Assembly: GCF_014192155.1 (NCBI RefSeq)
Contig: NZ_JACHXO010000001.1
Coordinates: forward strand, 646,069 to 710,068
DNA length: 64,000 nt
Reading direction: 5' to 3'
DNA from: Roseateles terrae
GTDB lineage: Bacteria > Pseudomonadota > Gammaproteobacteria > Burkholderiales > Burkholderiaceae_C
Under the pieces are notes generated by a model. The model was given only the letters and a program-made list of their open reading frames with translations, did not search any database and was not told the DNA's origin. The position numbers and the translations under genes were made by a program. Positions 8,015 to 17,236 of this stretch are shown in pieces (position 1 is the first letter of the stretch; the number at the start of each line of letters is the position of its first letter).

Positions 8015-8824
8015 TCACTTCTCTTCGTCGAGCGGGAAGCGCACGCATCCCAGCCGCGAAGAGATGTCTCGGCTGGCGTCCTGCAGCATGCGCACCACTT
8101 CCGGCGCCTTCTCGTCGTCATAACGGAAGGTGGGGAAACTGACGCTCATGCCGGCGATGGGCTGGCCCAGGCGGTCGAAGATCGGCACCCCCAGGCAGCG
8201 GATGTGGTCGTCGAATTCCTCGCGATCCTCGCCGAAGCCCTGGGCCTTCACCCGGTCCAGTTCCACCTGGAAGTCGTCCAGGTTGGTGATCGTCTTGTCG
8301 CGGAAGCGTTTGAACTCGGCGCCAGCCAGCACCCGCTGGCGACGGTCCGGATGTTCCCAGGCCATCAGCACCTTGCCGATGGCGGTGCAATGCAGCGGCG
8401 CGCGGCGGCCCACCCGCGAATACATGCCGAGCATGTGACGCGAATCGACCTTGTGCACATAGATGATCTCGCTGTCGATCAGCGTGCCCAGGTGGACCGT
8501 TTCCCCGGTGGCATCCGCCAGCATCTGCATGTGGTGCTTGGCCAGGTCCACCAGGTCGGGATACTGCAGCGCCTTGGCTCCCAGCTCGAAGGTCTTCATC
8601 GCCAGGCCATAACGTTCGCTGTCGGACTCCTGGCGCACATACCCCAGCGTCTTCATCGTCTGCAGGAAGCGGTAGACGGTGGCCTTGGGCATGGCCAGCC
8701 GCACCGACAGCTCGGAGATGCCGGTGTCGCTGCGCTCGGACAAGGCTTGCAGGATGGCAAAGACCTTGAGTACGGCCGCCACCGACTCGGGCTGCTGTTT
8801 GCCATCGTTCAGATCGTCGTCCAT
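8015..8824 (-). CDS. kdgR: IclR family regulator of pectin catabolism, KdgR-like
   Basis: This 269-aa protein closely resembles enterobacterial KdgR across its length: ESVAAVLKVFAILQAL, KATVYRFLQTMKTLGYV (HTH recognition region, about residues 45-62), YSRVGRRAPLHCTAIGKVLM and IAGMSVSFPTFR. KdgR represses pectin genes and is released by 2-keto-3-deoxygluconate. It is the last gene of the kduI-to-kdgR operon, 29 bp after the pectinase fusion, so it would be induced with the genes it controls. Its likely targets are the palindromes at 19014-19049 and 24559-24571. Confidence 0.9.
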   Translation of the reverse strand: MDDDLNDGKQQPESVAAVLKVFAILQALSERSDTGISELSVRLAMPKATVYRFLQTMKTLGYVRQESDSERYGLAMKTFELGAKALQYPDLVDLAKHHMQMLADATGETVHLGTLIDSEIIYVHKVDSRHMLGMYSRVGRRAPLHCTAIGKVLMAWEHPDRRQRVLAGAEFKRFRDKTITNLDDFQVELDRVKAQGFGEDREEFDDHIRCLGVPIFDRLGQPIAGMSVSFPTFRYDDEKAPEVVRMLQDASRDISSRLGCVRFPLDEEK

Positions 8825-8853
8825 GCGCGGTGTGTCTGGTCAAAGAGGGGATT

Positions 8854-11598
8854 TCACCACAGCCGCCCCGCGCCCGCACCCTGGCGAACGCGGGAGGCCA
8901 CTTCAGAGGCGGGGTCCGGGCGCCACGCGTACGGGGGCGTCCAGTCCACCGGCACAGGCCCTCGAGGCGGTGCCGATGCGGTGCTGGGTGTTGAGGCAGA
9001 GGCACCGGCGGGGGCGGCGGGCGTCAACAGGCGCGAAAAGTCCACGGGGGCGCCGTTGATGATCGATCCATGGTCCTCAAAGCGCTGACCCTTGAGGAAA
9101 CGCACCACCTGCGTGGGCGGCACCATGGCGGGCAATTCCCAGGCGTTGTGCTCGCTCAGCAGACGGGACTCGAAGCCCACGCCCAGCGAATAGGTGTAGC
9201 CCTCGGGCTGGTCGGCCTTCACCCCATACAGGTTGTTGGCCACATGCACCTGCCCGTACCGCACCCGGGGCGTTCGCTCCTTCACCGCTTCCCAGAGGTT
9301 GTGGTGCAAGGTCACCCGCAGGCGGCCGCGGTCTTCCTTGTGGTTGTCGCTGCCGCCGATCAGCATCGTCTTGTCGTGCTGGCGGAAGACATTCCACGAG
9401 ACGGTGACGCGGTCCGACTGGCGGGTGATGTCCAGCAACCCGTCGTGACGCTGCAGCGGCCGGCCCAGCACCGCGGGTTCGTCCCGGTCCGGCCGCTGGC
9501 CGTCGTCGAAGCTGCAGTGGTCCACCCACACCTGATCCGCCTCGCGCAGGGACACGGTGTCGTATTCGGAGTTCCATTCGCCGTGCCCGTTGTCCATCGG
9601 GTCCCAGGCCGGGAAATAGTCGTAGGCATCGGAAAAACGCAGGTTGCGCAGGATGACCTGCCGCACCCGCTCCAGCATCAGCGAGCCACCGTCAAATCCG
9701 GCATCGGGGGTGATGCCGATGACGGTGGTGTTGGACGGGATGCGCACCAGGACCTGCGCCGCCTGGTTGCGGGCTGATCGGCGGCGGGCCTCTTCCAGCG
9801 GTCCTTCGGGCGCCTTGCGTCCCCAGGTGGCGGGGTCGTAGGCCTTGGCAAATGCGGTCAGGTCGAAGGCCGGATCCCGGAAGGCGTCGATGTCCAGGCG
9901 CTGACCGCTGGCGTTGGCAGCGAGGTCGATGCGACCAGCGATGGCCAGGATCTTCGGCGTGTCGCCCAATGCCAGTGCGGCATTCAGGTCGGCGCGGGTC
10001 TGCACCCAGCGGATCGCCTCGAGCGGCGCCTGAGCGCCGCCGTGTGTGCCTCCGTCGATGGACGCCCAACCGTCGCCGTCCGGCAGGCGCTCGAAGGCAG
10101 CGAGCGGCAAGGCTTGGTTGCGATATTCGGCCATGCGGTTGGCTGCGCTGCCTTCGGTGCTGAAGGGGCGACGCGAGGTCGACGATGCCCAGCCGGTGAG
10201 GTGCGGGCCCAGCAGGTTGTCCCTTAGCACCGCCTGACCATTGGGCACGGCGGCGCCGGGCACCCAGGTGCCGGGCGTGACGCCCCGGTCCCAGGCGCGT
10301 CCCAGGCTGATGCTTGCCGCCGCCACACCGGGCTCGGCCAGCCAGCGACTGCGCTGGATCAGCAGGCCGAAGCGCTCGTCCTGCGGCGTGCTGGGCGCGA
10401 TCACGTGCCCGCCGTTGCCGGCCTGACGTCGCCCTGCGCGGCTGACGATCAGGCTGTCATCGATGATCAGCGTGGCGCCGCCGAAGATGAAATCGACATC
10501 GCCGCGGATCTCGCTGCGACGCACCAGCACCCGACCGGGTCGTCCGGTGACGCGCTCGGCCTCGAACGTGTCCTGGTGGCCGAGCAAACGGACCTCTTCC
10601 AGCTGGAGGCGGTCCCCCCGGGTGAGCAGCGCCACGGCCTGGGCACCGCCTTTTTCACCGGCGCCGGGCGGATAAGCCTCGCCACCCCGGACCTTGTCCA
10701 TCGCGTCGTTGGCGATGGTGAGGCGCTGGAGCTGCACGTCGTCGCTCAGCAGGGTGACGCTGGCGCTGCCTGGGGTGCCGTAGGTCGGCACGGGCGATGC
10801 GGTGGTGGTTGGGCCGCTGCTGCGCGCCGCGCCAACCGTCGTAGCGCCGAGCGGCACCTGGCAGCCCTCCGGCAATGCCACGCGCCGCACATGCTCCGAA
10901 GCGGCCTGCCGCTCGGCGGCGGTGGCAGCAGGCGGCATCGGCCGCGGCAGGCCGGCATAACGCCCCTCGACGATCACGACATCCTGGGGGGCTCCCAGTC
11001 CATAGAGACGGAACGGCGCCTTGCCCTGCACACACAGAGCCTCCCGGTAAACGCCGGGCCGGATCAGAATGTTGTGGCGATGCGCATCTGCCCCCGCTGC
11101 CGGCAAGGCATCGAGCGCGGCCTGCACCGTGCGATGGGTGCCGCTGCCGTCGGCCGCCACGATGAAATCAGGGCGGAGCCGTGCCGGATCACCCAGGTCG
11201 GTCGGCTGCCAGTCGCCGAGGTATTGATCCATCGTGAACGCGGCCGCTGCCACATCGCTCAACTGCGGGCGTGCGGTGGCGCGAGGATCGGGCGTTCCTG
11301 CCGGTGGCGGCGCATCCCAAGGGGCGGAAGCGGCAACGGACGGTGCCGGCGCTGCGCTGGACCTGGGCCCCGACGCGGTCATTCCGGACCCTCCCCCAGC
11401 CGCTGCGCCCGCGACAGCGCCAGCCGAAGTCGCGCAGACGCCGCAAGCGCCGATCACCACCACCACAGACCGCAGCGCCGGCATCCACCAACGAGGCTGC
11501 ATCAACGGCAGCAGCGTGGAATGCTGCCACCGCGCCCAGCCCTGCGGTTCAGCATTCGGTTGCACGTCATCCTCCGCCTCCGGCCGCGCCCGCATCAC
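8854..11598 (-). CDS. Bifunctional pectin methylesterase (CE8) - pectate lyase (PL1) fusion
   Basis: This 914-aa secreted or membrane-anchored enzyme has a hydrophobic segment at about residues 41-60 and an Ala/Pro-rich linker to about 110. The pectinesterase domain (about 142-505) carries DFIVAADGSGTHRTVQAAL, GHQDTF (Asp343), GDVDFIFGGA (Asp367/Asp369) and LGRAWDR (434 region). The pectate lyase family 1 domain (about 525-860) carries WVDHCSF (691-697), DGLLDITRQSDRVTVSWN, HDKTMLIG and RTPRVRYGQVHVANN, with the catalytic Arg region at 776-780. One polypeptide would remove methyl esters and then cleave the de-esterified polygalacturonate. The start overlaps the ogl stop (ATGA). Catalytic residues of both domains appear present. 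Confidence 0.92.
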   Translation of the reverse strand: MMRARPEAEDDVQPNAEPQGWARWQHSTLLPLMQPRWWMPALRSVVVVIGACGVCATSAGAVAGAAAGGGSGMTASGPRSSAAPAPSVAASAPWDAPPPAGTPDPRATARPQLSDVAAAAFTMDQYLGDWQPTDLGDPARLRPDFIVAADGSGTHRTVQAALDALPAAGADAHRHNILIRPGVYREALCVQGKAPFRLYGLGAPQDVVIVEGRYAGLPRPMPPAATAAERQAASEHVRRVALPEGCQVPLGATTVGAARSSGPTTTASPVPTYGTPGSASVTLLSDDVQLQRLTIANDAMDKVRGGEAYPPGAGEKGGAQAVALLTRGDRLQLEEVRLLGHQDTFEAERVTGRPGRVLVRRSEIRGDVDFIFGGATLIIDDSLIVSRAGRRQAGNGGHVIAPSTPQDERFGLLIQRSRWLAEPGVAAASISLGRAWDRGVTPGTWVPGAAVPNGQAVLRDNLLGPHLTGWASSTSRRPFSTEGSAANRMAEYRNQALPLAAFERLPDGDGWASIDGGTHGGAQAPLEAIRWVQTRADLNAALALGDTPKILAIAGRIDLAANASGQRLDIDAFRDPAFDLTAFAKAYDPATWGRKAPEGPLEEARRRSARNQAAQVLVRIPSNTTVIGITPDAGFDGGSLMLERVRQVILRNLRFSDAYDYFPAWDPMDNGHGEWNSEYDTVSLREADQVWVDHCSFDDGQRPDRDEPAVLGRPLQRHDGLLDITRQSDRVTVSWNVFRQHDKTMLIGGSDNHKEDRGRLRVTLHHNLWEAVKERTPRVRYGQVHVANNLYGVKADQPEGYTYSLGVGFESRLLSEHNAWELPAMVPPTQVVRFLKGQRFEDHGSIINGAPVDFSRLLTPAAPAGASASTPSTASAPPRGPVPVDWTPPYAWRPDPASEVASRVRQGAGAGRLW

Positions 11599-12758
11599 AG
11601 GTCCGCCAGGTACAGTGCCGGTTCCCCTTCCGCATCGGCACTGAAGAGCACCTGCCGTTCATCCGGCGTGAAGGACGGATGCGGATGGGTCACCTGGCGG
11701 TTGCCCTTGTAGACCCGCCAGCTGCTGTCGTGGCGTGCCACCTGGCGTTCGGTGCCGGCCTTCATGTCGAACAGGTGCAGGTAGGGATCGGTCTTGATCT
11801 GATGGCTGCTGGTGTCGGCCACGTCGGCCGGCGAATCGCAGCCGTCGCCGATCAGCAGGCTGCCGTCATGATTGCTCATCAGATGCGAGCACGGCGGCAT
11901 CCGCATCAGCCGGCGCGATTCCAGGGTCACCGGATCCAGCGAGCAGATCCAGCGATCCCGCTGCCCCTTGAGATAGGACACATAGATCATGGCCGATCCG
12001 TCCGGCACCCAGAACTCATGCGTGCAGCTCTCGCCGGGATCCTGCTGGCGACCGCAGCGGATATTCGTGCCATCCTCATTGATGAACCACATGCGGGCAT
12101 CCACCAGGTCATGCGGACCTTCGTGGCAATAGGCGACGGTGTGGTCGTCGAAGGGCCGGTATTGCGGGTGGCCCAGCCAGCCCTGCTTCTCCATGATGAC
12201 CTCACGCTCGCCGGTGGCCAGATCGATCCGGATCAGGCGGCAGCGGGGCTTGGCATGGAACATCTGGTGGAACTTCTGCCAGTCGCTCAGCGGAAACCAG
12301 TCGCTGGCGGCGATCTCGATGCCGACCATGCGGGTGCAGGCCGAATTGGCCACCCAGGTGCCGTAGCCGACCCAGCCTTCAGGCACGCGGTAGACCACTT
12401 CCTCGCTCAGGTCGGCCAGCGAGAGGCGGATCAGTTGCCGCTCGGCGCGAACGAAATACAGATGGCGGTCGTCCGGGCTGAGGAAACCGCCGAAGGTGTT
12501 CTCCCCGGCCTGGTCCGTCAGCTGGGTGGCGACCTGGCTGCCCAGATCCAGCAGGTGGTAGTTCCAGCTGCTGCCCGGACCGAATTCAGCGCCGAAGATC
12601 AGACGCTGGCCGTCGCTCGTGAAGGCCTTCTGATAGAAGTAGTTGCGATGGCAGGTCACGTCGGTCGGCGTCAGGCGGGTGACGCGGGCGCCGGTGTCCG
12701 GGTCCTGACGGGTGACGAAGCGGAGTTGACGTTCGGTGGCTTTCATACGGGTCTTCAC
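11595..12758 (-). CDS. ogl: Oligogalacturonate lyase (PL22)
   Basis: This 387-aa protein has the seven-bladed propeller sequence of PL22 oligogalacturonide lyases: TDVTCHRNYFYQKAFTSDG near the N-terminus, SCTHEFWVPDGSAMIYVS, SHLMSNHDGSLLIGDG, and VTHPHPSFTPDERQVLFSAD near the C-terminus. The conserved His residues in THEFW, CSHLMSNH and THPHPSF match the metal-binding and catalytic positions of the family. It cleaves imported (unsaturated) digalacturonate in the cytoplasm, feeding KdgF and KduI. There is no signal peptide, consistent with a cytoplasmic site. Start at 12758 or, four codons later, at a second ATG. It lies 16 bp after togB and overlaps the fusion pectinase. Confidence 0.93.
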   Translation of the reverse strand: MKTRMKATERQLRFVTRQDPDTGARVTRLTPTDVTCHRNYFYQKAFTSDGQRLIFGAEFGPGSSWNYHLLDLGSQVATQLTDQAGENTFGGFLSPDDRHLYFVRAERQLIRLSLADLSEEVVYRVPEGWVGYGTWVANSACTRMVGIEIAASDWFPLSDWQKFHQMFHAKPRCRLIRIDLATGEREVIMEKQGWLGHPQYRPFDDHTVAYCHEGPHDLVDARMWFINEDGTNIRCGRQQDPGESCTHEFWVPDGSAMIYVSYLKGQRDRWICSLDPVTLESRRLMRMPPCSHLMSNHDGSLLIGDGCDSPADVADTSSHQIKTDPYLHLFDMKAGTERQVARHDSSWRVYKGNRQVTHPHPSFTPDERQVLFSADAEGEPALYLADL

Positions 12759-12774
12759 ACGGCGGCGCGTGTCT

Positions 12775-14103
12775 TCACTTGATGCGTTGCAGCAGGGCCT
12801 GGCCCTCGGTCACCAGACGGTGCGCGGCGGCTTCGTCGGTGGTCTTGCGGTAGGCGACGGTCTCGAAGACCTCGCGCATGAACTTGTGCAGCCGAGCATG
12901 CTCGAACAGCGGCGCGGGACGGCTCAGCCGGCCGGCCAGCCGCTGCTCACGGATCTGCTCGTGCGCGGCCAGTTCCAGCGGTGGCACGCCCGGCCCGTTG
13001 CGCAGTTGCTCGAAGGGGCCGCGGGCCGACGGCAGGCCACGGGTGCGGCCCAGCAGTGAGGCCGCCTCCAGGTCGGTCAGCAGGAAGTTGACCAGGCGGG
13101 TCGCTTCCTCCGAATGTCCCCGGGTGGCGGCATGGCGGCTGACGGCATACATCACGGTCGGCCGGCCGAACATGCCGCTGTCCTTGGCGCCCGGCAAGGT
13201 GGGGAAGTCGCCCAGCGTCAGGCGCTGCTGCTTGTCCAGCGTCGACGAGCGCAGGCCGATGACCGAATCCCAGGTGTAGTTGCCGGCCCAGCGGCCATTC
13301 ACCCAGTCGGGCTGCTGCTCGGTGGGTTTCTCGGCGCCGCCCAGGCTGGCGCGTAGCGGCAAAGGTGTCGCCACATGCTCCTGGATCAGGCGGCGGTAGA
13401 TGCGCACCCAGTCCAGCGCGGCGGCATCGGTCATCGCCACGCGCGGCTGTGTCGGGTCGACATACGGTGTGCCGTGCTTCTGCTGCACCCAGGCCTGGGA
13501 CAGCAGCATCATGTCGTAGAGCTCACCGTCCAGCGGATAGGCGTCTTCGCCGAGCGCCTTGCGGAACGCCGGACCGGCGGCAAACAGCTCCTCCCAGGTC
13601 GTCGGCAACGCCAGGCCCGCGCGCTGGAAAGCCGCTTCGTTCCACAGCATCACGCGGGCACTGAAGGACACCGGCAGGGCATTGAGCTTGCCGCCGACAT
13701 CGCCATAGGCCAGGTCTTCGGCCTCCAGCTGATTCAGGTCCAGCAGCCCGCGGTGCTGCCGGAGGTCGAAGAAGCCGTTGCCACGCTTGCTGAACATGGC
13801 CAGCCAGGCCCAATTGATCTGCATGACGTCCGGCTCGGAGCCGCCGGCGATCTGGGTGGTCAGCCGTTCCAGATAGCCGTTGAAGCCCATGTATTCGGCC
13901 TTCACCCGCACGCCATAGCGCCGCTCAAACAGGGCCAGGGCCTTGAGCGTGGCTTCATGCCGCCCTGCCCCGCCCCACCAGGCAAAGCGCAGCACGCGCG
14001 GCTCCTGCGCTTTCAGGAACGCGGGGGCGAGCGCGAGGCCTGCACCGGTGGTGACCGCTGCGCCTGCCGCTGCGCCCAGGAGTTGCCTTCGGGTCGCCTT
14101 CAT
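12775..14103 (-). CDS. togB: ABC transporter substrate-binding protein, oligogalacturonide type
   Basis: This 442-aa family 1 extracellular solute-binding protein starts with a twin-arginine-like leader (residues 1-35, TRRQLLGAAAGAAV then an Ala-rich hydrophobic stretch). The mature part has FAWWGGAGRHEATLKAL and GSEPDVMQINWAWLAMF, typical of carbohydrate-binding members. The start codon overlaps the togA stop (ATGA). Position in a TogMNAB-like cluster with ogl and kdu genes points to oligogalacturonides as ligand. Ligand identity is inferred from context. Confidence 0.88.
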   Translation of the reverse strand: MKATRRQLLGAAAGAAVTTGAGLALAPAFLKAQEPRVLRFAWWGGAGRHEATLKALALFERRYGVRVKAEYMGFNGYLERLTTQIAGGSEPDVMQINWAWLAMFSKRGNGFFDLRQHRGLLDLNQLEAEDLAYGDVGGKLNALPVSFSARVMLWNEAAFQRAGLALPTTWEELFAAGPAFRKALGEDAYPLDGELYDMMLLSQAWVQQKHGTPYVDPTQPRVAMTDAAALDWVRIYRRLIQEHVATPLPLRASLGGAEKPTEQQPDWVNGRWAGNYTWDSVIGLRSSTLDKQQRLTLGDFPTLPGAKDSGMFGRPTVMYAVSRHAATRGHSEEATRLVNFLLTDLEAASLLGRTRGLPSARGPFEQLRNGPGVPPLELAAHEQIREQRLAGRLSRPAPLFEHARLHKFMREVFETVAYRKTTDEAAAHRLVTEGQALLQRIK

Positions 14104-15239
14104 GCGAGCAGACTCACGCCGGTCTCGGCGTCGAACAGGTGCGCGGCCGCCATCTGTGCATGCAGGGTCACCGGCTCGCCGCGCTGCAGGCCTTGCAGCG
14201 GCAGTGCCTGCTCGGCGGGAATGCGGGCGGTCATCACCAGGTCGGCGAGGTCGACATGCACATAGACCTCCGACCCCATGTGCTCGGTAAAGCGCAAGCG
14301 GGCGGCCAGCGGTTGGCTGTCGCCCTGCGCGCGCGGCGACAGCGTCAGGTGCTCCGGACGCAGGCCCAGTTGCACGGCGCCATCCGCACGCTGGGCCAGC
14401 CCGGCCAGCGTCGCAACGCGCGCGGCTGGCAGCAGGAGCCGGGTGCCCGCCAGTTGCACCGTCAGCCCCGAATCGGTCGCTTCCAGGCGGGCGGGCAGCA
14501 GGTTCATCTCGGGCGAGCCGATGAAGCCGGCGACAAACGCATTGGCGGGTCGCTCATACAGCGCGGTCGGTGTATCCACCTGCTGAATCACGCCGTCCTT
14601 GAGCACACAGATGCGCTCGCCCATGGTCATGGCTTCGACCTGGTCGTGGGTCACATACACCGTGGTCGCCGGCTGATCGCTTTCGCGCAGGGTGCGGTGC
14701 AGTTCGGTCAGCCGCACCCGCATGGCGGCGCGCAGCTTGGCGTCCAGGTTGGAGAGCGGCTCGTCGAAGAGGAAGACGTCCGGCTTCTTGACGATGGCCC
14801 GGCCTACCGCCACCCGCTGCGCCTGCCCGCCGGACAGCTGCTTGGGATAACGGTCCAGCAGATGCTCCATTTCCAGCAGGCGCGCGGCGTGGCGCACCCG
14901 CCGGTCCAGCTCATCCGGCGGCGTCTTGGCCAGCTTCAAGCCGAAGGCCAGGTTGTCGTAGACCTTCATGTGGGGATAGAGCGCATAGTTCTGGAACACC
15001 ATCGCAATGCCGCGCTCCTTGGGCGCCAGGCTGTTGACCGTTTTCTCGCCAATGCGCAGTTCGCCAGCGGTGATGCTCTCCAGCCCGGCAATCATGCGCA
15101 GCAGTGTCGACTTGGCGCAGCCGGACGGCCCCACAAACACCATGAATTCACCGTCCCGCACTTCCAGGTCCACGCCGTGGACCGCCTTGAAGCCGTTCGG
15201 ATAGGTCTTCTCGACCTTGTTCAGCGAAAGTCTTGCCAC
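14100..15239 (-). CDS. togA: ABC transporter ATPase of the UgpC/MsmK/TogA type
   Basis: This 379-aa ATPase has Walker A GPSGCAKST (37-45), the signature LSGGQ (135-139, followed by AQRVAVGRA), Walker B VFLFDEP (155-161), the H-loop VTHDQ, and a C-terminal TOBE regulatory region with LGLRPEHLTL. The Walker A reads CAKST instead of CGKST, a variant seen in carbohydrate-importer ATPases and probably functional. It would energise uptake through the two neighbouring permeases. Its stop overlaps the togB start, and 106 bp separate it from togN, the largest gap in the operon. Confidence 0.9.
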   Translation of the reverse strand: MARLSLNKVEKTYPNGFKAVHGVDLEVRDGEFMVFVGPSGCAKSTLLRMIAGLESITAGELRIGEKTVNSLAPKERGIAMVFQNYALYPHMKVYDNLAFGLKLAKTPPDELDRRVRHAARLLEMEHLLDRYPKQLSGGQAQRVAVGRAIVKKPDVFLFDEPLSNLDAKLRAAMRVRLTELHRTLRESDQPATTVYVTHDQVEAMTMGERICVLKDGVIQQVDTPTALYERPANAFVAGFIGSPEMNLLPARLEATDSGLTVQLAGTRLLLPAARVATLAGLAQRADGAVQLGLRPEHLTLSPRAQGDSQPLAARLRFTEHMGSEVYVHVDLADLVMTARIPAEQALPLQGLQRGEPVTLHAQMAAAHLFDAETGVSLLA

Positions 15240-15345
15240 CTGTCTGTCTCCAATGCTTTTGTCTTTGTTGTGTCGCTCACCGGGATCTGGCGGGCTTCAT
15301 GCGGTCATGCGGTCATGCCTTCACGGATTTCAGGCCGTCAGCCCT

Positions 15346-16269
15346 TCACCCCTTCACGCCGGACGAGGTGGCCCCTTCAATGAAGTGCTTCTGCGCTGCA
15401 AAGAACACCGCCACCGATGGGATCAGGGCCACCACCGAAATGGCGATCACATTGGCCCATTCCACTTCCTCGGTCGCGCCGATGCTCATCTTCAGCGCCA
15501 ACGACACGGGGTATTTCTCCACCGAGGCCAGGTAAATCAACGGGCCCATGAAGTCGTTCATCGTCCAGATGAACTGGAACACCACCACCGAAATGATGGC
15601 CGGCTTGAGCAGCGGCACGATGATGTGCCAGAGCAGTTGCCAGGCATTGCAGCCGTCGATCTGCGCGGCCTCTTCCATGTCCCTCGGGATGCCGCGAAGG
15701 AACTGCACCAGCATGAAAACAAAGAAGGTGTCGGTGGCAAAGGCGGACGGCACGATCAGTGGCAGATAGGAATCCAGCCAGCCAATTTCCCGGAACACCA
15801 GGTACTGCGGCAGACGCAGCACGATCAGCGGCAGCATCATCGTGGCGATCATGATGCTGAACAGCGTCTTGCGGCCCCAGAACTCGAAACGGGCGAAGGC
15901 ATACGCCACCATCACACAGGAGATCACCGTGACGATGATGCGCGGAATGGTGATCAGGAAGCTGTTGAGGAAGTACGTCGCAAAGGTGTACTCGGTGCTG
16001 GTCTTCCAGCCCTTGGCGTAGGCATCGAAGTCCAGCCGGCTGGGCCAGAAGCCGGCCGAGCTGAAGATCTCCGCATTGTTCTTGAACGAAGCGCCGACCA
16101 GCCACAGCAGCGGATACAGCATCACCACCGCCACCGCGCCCAACGCTGCATAACGCAGCCAGGGATTGCCGCGGTCACGGCCCAGCACCAGCGGCGCGGC
16201 GGTGCCGCCTGTCTCAGTCATCTTGCCTGTCCCTCCCGGACGACCGGGTTCCACCTGCACGGTGCTCAT
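15346..16269 (-). CDS. togN: ABC transporter inner-membrane permease (MalG/TogN type)
   Basis: This 307-aa permease has a cytoplasmic N-terminal tail, about six membrane helices, and the EAA loop near EEAAQIDGCNAWQLLWHIIVPLLKP. It belongs to the carbohydrate-uptake-1 family of MalG-like permeases. The start overlaps the togM stop (ATGA), as expected for heterodimeric permease pairs. Substrate specificity for oligogalacturonides is inferred from the operon. Confidence 0.9.
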   Translation of the reverse strand: MSTVQVEPGRPGGTGKMTETGGTAAPLVLGRDRGNPWLRYAALGAVAVVMLYPLLWLVGASFKNNAEIFSSAGFWPSRLDFDAYAKGWKTSTEYTFATYFLNSFLITIPRIIVTVISCVMVAYAFARFEFWGRKTLFSIMIATMMLPLIVLRLPQYLVFREIGWLDSYLPLIVPSAFATDTFFVFMLVQFLRGIPRDMEEAAQIDGCNAWQLLWHIIVPLLKPAIISVVVFQFIWTMNDFMGPLIYLASVEKYPVSLALKMSIGATEEVEWANVIAISVVALIPSVAVFFAAQKHFIEGATSSGVKG

Positions 16270-17153
16270 CGCTTCTGCTCCTTTTCACCGGAGTAGAAGA
16301 CCCAGTAACGCGAACTCCAGAACGACAGCAGCGCCAGTCCGCCCACCAGGGCAAACAGCACCCAGGACAGGGCCGCGCCATAGCCGAGGTTGAAGAACCG
16401 AAAACTCTGGTCGTAGATGTAGAGCGCCAGCACATAGGTGGAATGCAGCGGGCCGCCCTCGGTGATCATGTAGGGGCCATTGAATTCCTGGAAGGCGTGC
16501 ACCATCTGCATGATCACGTTGAAGAAGATCACCGGGGTGATCAGGGGCACCGTGATCTTCCAGAACTGCTGCGTCTTGCTGGCACCGTCACATTCGGCCG
16601 CTTCATAGAGCGAAATCGAGACGTTCTGCAGCGCCGCCAGGAAGATCACCATGGCGGACCCGAACTGCCAGGTAAAGAGCAGCACGATGGTCCACATGGA
16701 GTAGTGCTCGTCCGCCAGCCACGGAATCGGATCGATGCCGAACTGCGCCAGCACCAGATTCACCAGCCCCTGGCGGGCGAAGACGAATCGCCACAGCACC
16801 GCCACTGCAATCGATCCGCCCAGGATGGACGGAATGTAGAAAGCCGCACGGAAGAAGTTGATGCCGCGCAGCTTGAAGTTCAGCACATGCGCAATGAACA
16901 GCGCAAAGCCCACGCGTAGAGGCACGGCCAGAATCGCAAACAGCAGCGTCACGCCCAGTGACTTGCGGAACAGCGGATCTTCCGTCGCCAGTTCGCGGTA
17001 GTTCTGCAGCCCCACGAACTGGGGCGGGTCGATCAGGTCGTATTGGGTAAAGCTGAGCGCAAAGCTCATCACAAAGGGGAACAGCTTGAACAGCAGCACG
17101 CCCAGCACAAACGGCAGGACGAAAAGGAACCCCAATTTCTTATTCTCGTACAC
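16266..17153 (-). CDS. togM: ABC transporter inner-membrane permease (MalF/TogM type)
   Basis: This 295-aa permease has about six membrane helices (first helix LGFLFVLPFVLGVLLFKLF) and an EAA loop at YEAAECDGASKTQQFWKITVP. I chose GTG 17153 as start: it has a GGGAGG ribosome-binding site and begins VYENKKLGF, whereas the open frame further upstream, to 17474, is Gly/Arg-rich and runs antiparallel to the end of kduD. It pairs with TogN and is 83 bp downstream of kduD. Confidence 0.88.
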   Translation of the reverse strand: MYENKKLGFLFVLPFVLGVLLFKLFPFVMSFALSFTQYDLIDPPQFVGLQNYRELATEDPLFRKSLGVTLLFAILAVPLRVGFALFIAHVLNFKLRGINFFRAAFYIPSILGGSIAVAVLWRFVFARQGLVNLVLAQFGIDPIPWLADEHYSMWTIVLLFTWQFGSAMVIFLAALQNVSISLYEAAECDGASKTQQFWKITVPLITPVIFFNVIMQMVHAFQEFNGPYMITEGGPLHSTYVLALYIYDQSFRFFNLGYGAALSWVLFALVGGLALLSFWSSRYWVFYSGEKEQKR

Positions 17154-17236
17154 GCGGCCTCCCGTTGTCTCATCGGTCGGCCTGCCGCCCGCCGGCGGGG
17201 CGCCGGGCGGCAGACGCTCGTTTCCCGTCGATACGT

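Noticed and set aside
15299-15316. Tandem ATGCGGTC repeat in the togA-togN gap
   Set aside because: Only two full copies plus a fragment, no symmetry, no obvious role; noted only because the gap is the largest in the operon.
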